A stretch of DNA of 7,163 bases from Bacillota bacterium. Lineage in GTDB: Bacteria > Bacillota > Bacilli > Paenibacillales > NBRC-103111. The notes under the pieces were generated by a model, which saw only the letters and a program-made list of their open reading frames with translations, did not search any database and was not told the origin of the DNA. Below are positions 1-4,768 of this stretch, piece by piece. Where the stretch lies: the NCBI GenBank assembly GCA_023391955.1, contig JAEWAA010000088.1, forward strand, positions 1 through 7,163, read 5' to 3'. The translations under genes and the position numbers were made by a program. Position 1 is the first letter of the stretch. Each line of letters starts with the position of its first letter.

Positions 1-1
1 T

Positions 2-61
2 CCCGCAACCCCCCCCGCCCACCCCAAACCGGGCGGGCACAGCAAACCCCCCCGCCCCCCC
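2..61 (-). repeat. G-rich tail (minus strand) with alternative hairpins and G-quadruplex potential
   Basis: Read on the minus strand this stretch has G runs of seven (61-55), seven (53-47), four (25-22), three (20-18), eight (16-9) and three (4-2). CCCGCCC (37-31) can pair either with GGGCGGG upstream (57-51) or with GGGCGGG downstream (20-14), so two hairpins compete. The runs at 25-2 also satisfy a simple G-quadruplex pattern with loops of one, one and four bases. No coding sequence is seen. Long homopolymers at a sequence end can also reflect sequencing error. Confidence 0.45.
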
Positions 62-69
62 GCTTCCAA

Positions 70-89
70 GGGGCCACTTACCCGGCCCC
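70..89 (-). terminator. Hairpin after the GH130 gene (weak terminator candidate)
   Basis: On the minus strand GGGGCC (89-84) pairs perfectly with GGCCCC (75-70) around an 8-base loop, starting eight bases after the GH130 stop codon. Only TTGG follows, not a T-run, so it is not a standard Rho-independent terminator. It may protect the 3' end of the mRNA or act together with the G-rich sequence beyond it. Confidence 0.35.
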
Positions 90-97
90 GTACACAC

Positions 98-1099
98 TTA
101 CTTTTTCAAACAAAGAGCCAGCAGATCATCCACATGCGCGGTGGCCAGACATTCCACCGTGTCCGCGGCGCCGTAGTAGATTTTGACCTCGCCGCTGTCC
201 TCGAGGATCATGCCGCCCGGGAAAATCACATTGGTGCGGAAGCCTTCGTCCTTTTCGTAGACGGCCTCCGGCGCCAGCAGGGGCTCCTGGCTCATGCCGA
301 TAACCTTGTACGGATTCTCCAGGTCGAGGAGCATAATCCCGGTGGTGTAGCGCTTCTTCCAGGTGTCCTCCCAGCCGTTTTTGCCGCGGGAAGGATCACG
401 GTCCACAGCGTGGAACATGGTCAGCCAGCCTTTGTCCGTTTTGATAGGAGGTGCCGCCGGGCCCAGCTTGTCGTTGGCGAAGGGCACCTGCTCTACAGCC
501 AGCAGCAGCTCGGTATTGCCCCAGTATTTCAGGTCAGGGGAATCGGAAATCCACATGTCGAAGCGGTCTTGGCCGCCACGGCTGTATACCGGGAAAGGAC
601 GTTCCAGACGCACATAACGTCCGCCGATTTTTTCGGGGAACAGCACCATGTTGCGGTTATCCGGCGCTGTCATGGACAGAACCTCGAAGTGCTCGAAGTC
701 GTCGGTAACGGCAATGCCGCCGCGGACGCCGTGTTTGGTGCCCACCGCAAAGCACAAATACACGCGGCCGTCGATTACGGTCAGCCGGGGATCATAGGTG
801 CGCACGATTTCTTTATCGTTTAAACCGAAGCAGGGACCGGGCTGCACATCCCACTTGACGCCGTCGTCGCTGTAGGCCAGACCCAGATTGGTGGTGCCGG
901 CCGGCAGCAGAGTCTTGTTAACGGGATCGCCGTAATCATTGCGGAACACCATGACATATTTGCCTTGAAACTTGGTGACGCCGGCATTAAACACCAAGGC
1001 CGGGGAATAAGGCACATCCGCCGGAGTCAGAATGGGATTGGCAGGATGGCGGACAATAACGCTGCTGGATTTCAGATCGCCGATAATGGGCAGAGACAT
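98..1099 (-). CDS. GH130 family mannoside phosphorylase (glycosidase-related)
   Basis: Cytoplasmic 333-residue enzyme, no signal peptide, predicted five-bladed beta-propeller. GH130 enzymes split beta-mannosides with inversion, usually with phosphate to give alpha-mannose-1-phosphate. Family motifs in order: HPANPILTP (18-26), FNAGVTKFQGKY (37-48), YDPRLT with the candidate general acid Asp103, DNRNMVLFPEKI (147-158), RLERP (164-168), DMWISDSPDLKYWG (181-194), GWLTMFHAV (224-232) and YYGAADT near the end. Arg149, Arg167, Lys211 and His230 fit the basic cluster that binds phosphate in the phosphorylases, arguing against the hydrolytic branch. Length suits the short mannooligosaccharide group rather than the longer mannosylglucose phosphorylases. 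AGGAGG ends ten bases before the ATG. Exact linkage (beta-1,4 or beta-1,2) and acceptor cannot be read from sequence. It likely processes the imported sugar. Confidence 0.93.
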   Translation of the reverse strand: MSLPIIGDLKSSSVIVRHPANPILTPADVPYSPALVFNAGVTKFQGKYVMVFRNDYGDPVNKTLLPAGTTNLGLAYSDDGVKWDVQPGPCFGLNDKEIVRTYDPRLTVIDGRVYLCFAVGTKHGVRGGIAVTDDFEHFEVLSMTAPDNRNMVLFPEKIGGRYVRLERPFPVYSRGGQDRFDMWISDSPDLKYWGNTELLLAVEQVPFANDKLGPAAPPIKTDKGWLTMFHAVDRDPSRGKNGWEDTWKKRYTTGIMLLDLENPYKVIGMSQEPLLAPEAVYEKDEGFRTNVIFPGGMILEDSGEVKIYYGAADTVECLATAHVDDLLALCLKK

Positions 1100-1164
1100 A
1101 TGCGGTAAACCTCCTGGGCAGATAGGATAGTAGAAAAAATGAAAGCCTGTGCGATGTGCGAACC

Positions 1165-1210
1165 GTCCGGATCGGACTATTGGCCCCGAAGCATCTCGTC
1201 GCTTTTGGGG
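1165..1210 (-). other. Structured 5' leader of the GH130 mRNA (two hairpins)
   Basis: Two stem-loops can be drawn in the predicted leader. In the first, CCCC from the seven-C run (minus strand, 1213-1207) pairs with GGGG at 1187-1184, with an inner AAGC/GCTT stem (1204-1201 with 1192-1189) and an 8-base loop. In the second, GTCCG (1177-1173) pairs perfectly with CGGAC (1169-1165) around a 3-base loop. A six-T run lies further downstream at 1139-1134, too far from the second stem for a standard terminator. No known riboswitch class is recognised. Confidence 0.35.
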
Positions 1211-1211
1211 G

Positions 1212-1228
1212 GGTTACATTTTGGTTAC
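1212..1228. repeat. Direct repeat GGTTAC, one helical turn apart
   Basis: GGTTAC occurs at 1212-1217 and 1223-1228, start to start 11 bp, separated by ATTTT. It sits just downstream of the predicted GH130 -10 box, over the likely start of transcription. Same-face tandem hexamers could be an operator, but the motif matches no regulator I can name. Confidence 0.3.
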
Positions 1229-1244
1229 GCCTTCATTATAAAGG
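1228..1244 (-). promoter_or_regulatory. Promoter -10 element of the GH130 gene
   Basis: A perfect TATAAT lies on the minus strand at 1240-1235, with no recognisable TTGACA 16-18 bases upstream. The flanks CCTT and AAGG form an inverted repeat around the -10 box (CCTTTATAATGAAGG). The 17-base block matches 14 of 17 positions of the element before the binding-protein gene (4701-4717), and both have GGCG a few bases upstream and AAAAT then ACC downstream. This implies that the GH130 gene can be transcribed on its own, probably under the same control as the transporter. The leader would be about 130 bases. Confidence 0.55.
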
Positions 1245-1260
1245 TGCCGCCCCGCTGACC

Positions 1261-1270
1261 TCCGGCCGGA
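1261..1270. repeat. Perfect 10-bp palindrome at the -35 position of the GH130 promoter
   Basis: TCCGGCCGGA is a perfect palindrome. On the minus strand it lies 20 bases before the TATAAT at 1240-1235, overlapping where the -35 hexamer would sit. Related TCCGG motifs occur nearby at about 1287-1291 and in the leader hairpin near 1168. It could be a regulator half-site pair, or simply chance in G+C-rich DNA. Confidence 0.35.
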
Positions 1271-1313
1271 TTTTCATTTTTTTATCCCGGAATTTAAGGT
1301 GGAGCCGAAAAAC

Positions 1314-2198
1314 TCAGCCTTTTACGGACCCCGCCGTCATTTGCATAAAGGACTTGTTGGCCAGCATGTAGACCAACAGCAGCGGCAGGATGGACAAACA
1401 AGCTCCCGCCATCATGTAGTGGGTTTGGGAAGCGGCCGAAGCGCCGTAGCGCAGGTTGGCCAGGCCAACGGTCAGGGTTTGCAGCTTGGGGCTGCTCATC
1501 GTGAAGACCAGAGGCAGGAGATACTCGTTCCAGGCCCCGCGGAAGGTGAACAGAGCGGCAACACCCAGTCCCGGACGCAGCAAGGGCAGGATAATCCGCC
1601 AGAAGGTGGAGGCCGGGGAGGAGCCGTCAATCAGGGCCGCCTCATCCAGATCCCGGGGAATCGCCCCCATGAAGCTCAGCAGGATGAAGAAAATATAAGC
1701 ATGGGCGCTGATCAGGATAAGGATGACGCCCCACAACGAGGTATGCAGATGCAGCTTGATCATCAGATTATACTGGGGACGCAGCACAACGGCGCCGATG
1801 GAGATAAACATCATAGCTGCTTGAATTCCCACGTAGATGCGTTTGCCGGGGAAATTCATCCGGTCCACCACATAGGCGGCCATGGCGGTGACGACCAGGG
1901 TGCCTACGGTGACGGCAGCGCTGATCCACAGGCTGTTCAGGGTGAAGCGGGAAAAATTAGCCTGCTGCCAGGCTTGTATATAGTTGGAGAACTGCCAGGA
2001 GGACGGGAAGAAGGTGGCCCCTGCCGTCAGCTCCGCATTGGTTTTGAAGGAGCCGAGAAAGGCCAGAAGAACGGGAATCACCGTCAGGAAGGCCATGCCC
2101 AGCAGGAAAAGCCACAGGACGGTTTTGCTCAACACCTTGGCGGCGGAGAAACGCCGTCCGGGAGAGGTCCCAAGAGGTACGGATAGCTGTGTGCTCAT
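1314..2198 (-). CDS. ABC transporter permease, CUT1 sugar family (MalG/LplC-like)
   Basis: Second membrane subunit of the importer, 294 residues from the chosen ATG. A hydrophilic head of about 22 residues leads into six membrane segments near 26-48, 88-110, 121-143, 154-176, 206-219 and 262-280. The EAA loop is at about 186-205 (EAALIDGSSPASTFWRIILP) with Gly192. WNEYLLPLVF (223-232) and the terminal MTAGSVKG are standard marks of MalG-type permeases. It pairs with the permease encoded just upstream, and both contact the binding protein outside and a shared ATPase inside. No clear Rho-independent terminator follows its TGA stop, so some transcripts may continue into the GH130 gene 214 bases further on. 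Confidence 0.95.
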   Translation of the reverse strand: MSTQLSVPLGTSPGRRFSAAKVLSKTVLWLFLLGMAFLTVIPVLLAFLGSFKTNAELTAGATFFPSSWQFSNYIQAWQQANFSRFTLNSLWISAAVTVGTLVVTAMAAYVVDRMNFPGKRIYVGIQAAMMFISIGAVVLRPQYNLMIKLHLHTSLWGVILILISAHAYIFFILLSFMGAIPRDLDEAALIDGSSPASTFWRIILPLLRPGLGVAALFTFRGAWNEYLLPLVFTMSSPKLQTLTVGLANLRYGASAASQTHYMMAGACLSILPLLLVYMLANKSFMQMTAGSVKG

Positions 2199-2207
2199 GT
2201 CGGAATG

Positions 2208-2214
2208 CTCCTTT
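2208..2214 (-). promoter_or_regulatory. Ribosome binding site that sets the second permease start
   Basis: AAAGGAG on the minus strand lies nine bases before the ATG at 2198-2196. The in-frame upstream ATG at 2240-2238 lies at the base of the intergenic hairpin, lacks a good site and would add a Cys/Arg-rich stretch foreign to the family, so the 2198 start is used. Confidence 0.8.
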
Positions 2215-2221
2215 CTGCAGC

Positions 2222-2239
2222 TGCGGCAGAACCGCCGCA
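2222..2239 (-). other. Compact hairpin between the two permease genes
   Basis: On the minus strand TGCGGC (2239-2234) pairs perfectly with GCCGCA (2227-2222) around a 6-base loop, between the first permease's stop and the second permease's ribosome site. No T-run follows, so it is unlikely to terminate transcription. It may slow decay or separate translation of the two genes. Confidence 0.45.
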
Positions 2240-2246
2240 AGGCTGC

Positions 2247-3143
2247 TTACAACCGGTTCAGACGTTTGGAGGCCAGCTGGTAAATCAGGGTGATGGTGCC
2301 CACTATCAGAGCGGTGACAAAACCGGCCGCGCTGCCGTAGCCCATCTGCTGCTCCACCAGGTTGCCTTGGCCCGCTATAGGGAAGAACAGCTTGTAAACA
2401 TAGAGGAACATCACCTCTGTTTTGCCGATGGGGCCGCCCTCCGTAAAGACCATGATGCTTTCATAACCCTTAAGGGCATTAATAATGGCCAGCATAATGA
2501 CCATCTGCAGCACCGGGCCCAGCATCGGCAGCGTAATGTACCAGAACTGCTGGGGTTTGTTGGCCCCGTCCAATGCCGCGCTTTCGTACACGTCCTCGGG
2601 GATATTCTGGAGACCTGCGATAAACAGCAGCATATAGTTGCCCACCGCACCCCAGACGGCTACCAGAATGGTGGTCAGCATGGCCAGATCGGCGCCCAGC
2701 CAGTCCACACTCCGGTCCACGATGTTCCATTTCACCAGGTATTGATTCAAGATGCCGTTATACGAGTTGAAAATATTGAAGAATACAACGGCGATAACCG
2801 CCGAGCTGATGACTGTTGGCATAAAATACACGGCCCGCAGGAAGTGACGCCCTCTGAGGCCGCGGTTCAGCAGAACCGCCAGCACCAAAGACAGGGGCAG
2901 GGTGATAATCAGCTTGCCGCCTGCATACACGAAGGTGTTGACGACGGAGTCCCAGAACTGGCCGTCCTGGAACAGCTGCCGGAAATTGTCCAGCCCGACG
3001 AAGCGCTCCTGGCCGTAGCCCTTGTAATCATAGAACATGTAGCGCATGGCCCAGGCGATGGGGTAGACTCCCAGGGCCAGAGTCAGAAACAAACTCGGTA
3101 AAATAAAGCTATAGGAAAAGACGGTTTTACGGATGGAATTCAT
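2247..3143 (-). CDS. ABC transporter permease, CUT1 sugar family (MalF/LplB-like)
   Basis: First of the two membrane subunits of the sugar importer, 298 residues from the chosen ATG. Six membrane segments can be placed near residues 11-35, 67-92, 104-125, 153-177, 205-224 and 268-290. The cytoplasmic EAA loop, which docks on the ATPase, lies at about 187-206 (ESAALDGANKPQQFWYITLP) with the conserved Gly at 193. Other family marks are FVGLDNF at 48-54, YFMPTVIS at 106-113 and TEGGP at 234-238. The N-terminus MNSIRKTVFSYSFILPSL is typical of these permeases and supports the shorter start. It follows the binding-protein gene after a structured 107-base gap and precedes the partner permease by 48 bases. 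It should form a heterodimer with that permease and use an ATPase encoded elsewhere. Confidence 0.95.
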   Translation of the reverse strand: MNSIRKTVFSYSFILPSLFLTLALGVYPIAWAMRYMFYDYKGYGQERFVGLDNFRQLFQDGQFWDSVVNTFVYAGGKLIITLPLSLVLAVLLNRGLRGRHFLRAVYFMPTVISSAVIAVVFFNIFNSYNGILNQYLVKWNIVDRSVDWLGADLAMLTTILVAVWGAVGNYMLLFIAGLQNIPEDVYESAALDGANKPQQFWYITLPMLGPVLQMVIMLAIINALKGYESIMVFTEGGPIGKTEVMFLYVYKLFFPIAGQGNLVEQQMGYGSAAGFVTALIVGTITLIYQLASKRLNRL

Positions 3144-3147
3144 GATG

Positions 3148-3157
3148 CTCCTCCTTT
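3148..3157 (-). promoter_or_regulatory. Ribosome binding site that sets the first permease start
   Basis: AAAGGAGGAG on the minus strand places GGAGG six bases before the ATG at 3143-3141. An in-frame upstream ATG at 3185-3183 would add 14 residues rich in Pro, Arg and Ser, has no comparable site, and would extend into the hairpin region. The downstream start is therefore preferred. Confidence 0.85.
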
Positions 3158-3159
3158 CA

Positions 3160-3244
3160 GGCGGTGAGGATCGGGTCCCGGGCATAAAAGAGGCGGGCGA
3201 GACAGCAGATGCAATCTGTGCCTTCCCGCCTTTCGTTCACCGCC
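3160..3244 (-). other. Long-range outer stem spanning the binding-protein/permease gap
   Basis: GGCGGTGA, seven bases after the binding-protein stop codon (3244-3237 on the minus strand), is exactly complementary to TCACCGCC (3167-3160), two bases before the first permease's ribosome site. The 8-bp stem would enclose the hairpin at 3191-3231 and close most of the 107-base gap into one nested structure. The AAAGGAGGAG site is left just outside the base of the stem. Pairing is seen in the sequence; a role in mRNA stability or permease translation is inferred. Confidence 0.45.
3191..3231 (-). terminator. Stem-loop with short T-run after the binding-protein gene (attenuator or partial terminator)
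   Basis: On the minus strand AGGCGGG (3231-3225) pairs perfectly with CCCGCCT (3197-3191). Between them is a second perfect stem, CAGAT/ATCTG (3218-3214 with 3210-3206), with a 3-base loop. CTTTTATG follows directly, giving four T residues. The run is short, so partial termination or protection of the upstream mRNA from 3' decay seems likelier than full termination. Either would give more binding protein than permease, as is common for sugar ABC operons. No promoter is evident between this hairpin and the permeases, so some read-through is needed. Confidence 0.55.
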
Positions 3245-3250
3245 GGGTCA

Positions 3251-4657
3251 TTATTTGGCGTACTTGCCGCCCAGCTTCGCCGGATCGAAATCCGGAATGG
3301 TCTTCGCCTTGATTTCGCCGGATGCAACGGCTTTGTCCAATGCGTCATTATAGCGTTTGTTCAGGTCGTCAACGATCTTGTTCAGGTCGCCGCCCTCCAG
3401 CATGTACTTGAAGAAGGCGTCGTAATACTTGATGCCCTGCACATTGACAGTCGGGGAGATGGGCCATACGCCGTCTGCCTTGTTGGGCAGGAAGCCTTCG
3501 ATGCCGCCGATATCCGGTGCTTTGGCCTTGGCCGCCACTTCGGGAACCATGGAGATGCCGAAGCCCTTTTCATGATACGTCTGCAGAACCTCGTTTTGGT
3601 ACATGTAGCTCAGGAATTTCCAGGCTTCGTCCTTATGCTTGGAATCCTTGCTGATGGCCAGCCATTGGCCGCCCAGGAAGCCGGAGGCGCCCTTCACTTC
3701 ACCGGTAATCGTCGGTGCCGGAGCGGCTGCCCAGCGGATCTTCGCCGGGAACTGGTTCTTGTATACACCGGGTTCGGAGGAGAAGGACATGTACATGCCG
3801 ATTTTACCTTCGGCGAATTGGGCGCGCAGCGGGTCGATGTCCAGGGATTCCACACCTGGCAGCATGCTGCCGTCATCCTTCATTTGCTTGAAGGAGTTGA
3901 TGATTTCCTTCCAGCCATTAAAGTCGAAGCGGCCGGTTTTGAAGTCGTAGCCGAAGCCGCCGTAGCCGCTGAGCTCCGCGATCAGCCGGGCGGAACGGCC
4001 CAGAGCGCTGTTGGGGCTCTTCAGGTTGAAGGCGATGCCGTAGGCGCCGCTGGCCTTGCCTACTGCGGTGATTTTCTTGGCGTCCTCCACCATTTCCTTC
4101 AGGGTAGTGGGCGGATTCTTGATGCCTGCTTTTTCGAACAGATCCAGATTGTAGACCAGCCGCATGGTGGTGCCGTAGTTGGGCAGGCTGTACATTTTGC
4201 CGTCGAAGGTGTTCAGCTCGTCCATAGCCGGGAACTTGCTCTTCAGCTCAGGGGTGAGGTACCCGTCTAGGGGAGCCATGTAGCCTTTCTTGTAATGCAT
4301 CTGGATGGTATTTTCCTTCGTCCGGAAAATATCCGGAGCCTGGGCAGAGGTAAAGGCCAGATCCAGCGCCTGGTCGAAATCCTCGGAGCGGACCACCATT
4401 TCCACTTCGATATTGTCCTTGTTGGTGGTGTTGAATTTCTGGATGACTTCCTTGATATAGTCCGTATCATGACGGTCGCCGGTCCAATACGTCAGCTTGA
4501 CCTTTTCGCCGGTTGGGGCCTTGGTGGCGCCTGCTCCGGCGGAGGGTGCCGCGGATGCTCCCGTGCTCCCGCTGCTGTTGTCGCTTCCGCCGCCGCATGC
4601 GGTAAGTCCTGCAGCCAAGACCACGCTCATCGCCGTGAATGCCGCTTTTTTCATCAT
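3251..4657 (-). CDS. ABC transporter sugar-binding lipoprotein (family 1 solute-binding protein)
   Basis: Extracellular lipid-anchored receptor of a CUT1 carbohydrate importer, 468 residues, normal for this family. Residues 1-20 form a lipoprotein signal peptide (two Lys after the Met, hydrophobic core, lipobox LTAC with the lipidated Cys at 21). A flexible Gly/Ser/Ala/Pro-rich linker runs to about residue 50, and the mature fold begins at EKVKLTYWTG. The body has typical family features: an APDIFR segment in the N-lobe, GKMYSLPNYG before the hinge, FAEGKIGMYM, and GFLGGQWLAISKDSKHKDEAWKF. Two ATGs are in tandem (4657 and 4654); AAGGGAGG ends ten bases before the first, which is chosen. It is the first gene after the TATAAT promoter and precedes both permeases. 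Substrate cannot be read directly; the GH130 gene nearby suggests a mannose-containing oligosaccharide. Confidence 0.96.
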   Translation of the reverse strand: MMKKAAFTAMSVVLAAGLTACGGGSDNSSGSTGASAAPSAGAGATKAPTGEKVKLTYWTGDRHDTDYIKEVIQKFNTTNKDNIEVEMVVRSEDFDQALDLAFTSAQAPDIFRTKENTIQMHYKKGYMAPLDGYLTPELKSKFPAMDELNTFDGKMYSLPNYGTTMRLVYNLDLFEKAGIKNPPTTLKEMVEDAKKITAVGKASGAYGIAFNLKSPNSALGRSARLIAELSGYGGFGYDFKTGRFDFNGWKEIINSFKQMKDDGSMLPGVESLDIDPLRAQFAEGKIGMYMSFSSEPGVYKNQFPAKIRWAAAPAPTITGEVKGASGFLGGQWLAISKDSKHKDEAWKFLSYMYQNEVLQTYHEKGFGISMVPEVAAKAKAPDIGGIEGFLPNKADGVWPISPTVNVQGIKYYDAFFKYMLEGGDLNKIVDDLNKRYNDALDKAVASGEIKAKTIPDFDPAKLGGKYAK

Positions 4658-4700
4658 GCTTGGTGTGCCTCCCTTATAAAATCGGTAATTTTCTCTCGTG

Positions 4701-4717
4701 CACCTTGATTATAAAAG
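4701..4717 (-). promoter_or_regulatory. Promoter -10 element of the binding-protein/permease operon
   Basis: The minus strand has a perfect TATAAT at 4713-4708, about 50 bases before the binding-protein ATG. At 17-bp spacing the -35 position reads TTATGC, a poor match to TTGACA, as expected for a promoter needing an activator such as the AraC-type regulator encoded upstream. The 17 bases CTTTTATAATCAAGGTG around the -10 box match 14 of 17 positions of the element before the GH130 gene (1228-1244). The remaining leader is short and AT-rich, with a weak AAAAT/ATTTT hairpin just before the ribosome site. The promoter call rests on sequence only. Confidence 0.65.
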
Positions 4718-4741
4718 AAGCGCCGTTCAAGCATAATGAGG

Positions 4742-4767
4742 CAAACTCCACATGAAGGGCAGGTTTG
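4742..4767. repeat. Inverted repeat CAAAC-N16-GTTTG upstream of the transporter promoter
   Basis: CAAAC (4742-4746) and GTTTG (4763-4767) form a 5-bp inverted repeat with 16 bases between the arms, immediately downstream of the regulator stop codon. It sits about 29-54 bases upstream of the TATAAT of the binding-protein gene, where an activator would normally bind. The arms are short, so chance occurrence is quite possible. It has no T-run on either side and does not look like an efficient terminator for the regulator gene. Confidence 0.3.
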
Positions 4768-4768
4768 G

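Noticed and set aside
2199..2240. Longer start for the second permease at 2240.
   Set aside because: It lacks a good ribosome site, begins at the intergenic hairpin and adds an atypical Cys/Arg-rich stretch; AAAGGAG supports 2198.
1299..3101. Two long plus-strand open frames (1299-2186 and 2205-3101) opposite the permeases.
   Set aside because: Their products are very rich in Gln, His, Gly and Asp, as expected when hydrophobic permease codons are read backwards. The minus-strand frames carry membrane segments and EAA loops.
3144..3185. Longer start for the first permease at 3185.
   Set aside because: The added 14 residues are unlike the family, and an excellent ribosome site is placed for the ATG at 3143.
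3209..4270. Open frame of 353 codons on the plus strand, opposite the binding-protein gene.
   Set aside because: It is antisense to a well-supported lipoprotein gene, shows no domain, and its composition mirrors complementary codons.
4678..4707. Short GTG-start frame of nine codons in the binding-protein leader, considered as a leader peptide.
   Set aside because: Its start falls at about the predicted transcription start with no ribosome site, so translation is unlikely.
4715..4731. Possible catabolite-response (cre) site around TTGAACGGCGCTTC.
   Set aside because: It is only a rough palindrome and departs from the cre consensus at core positions.
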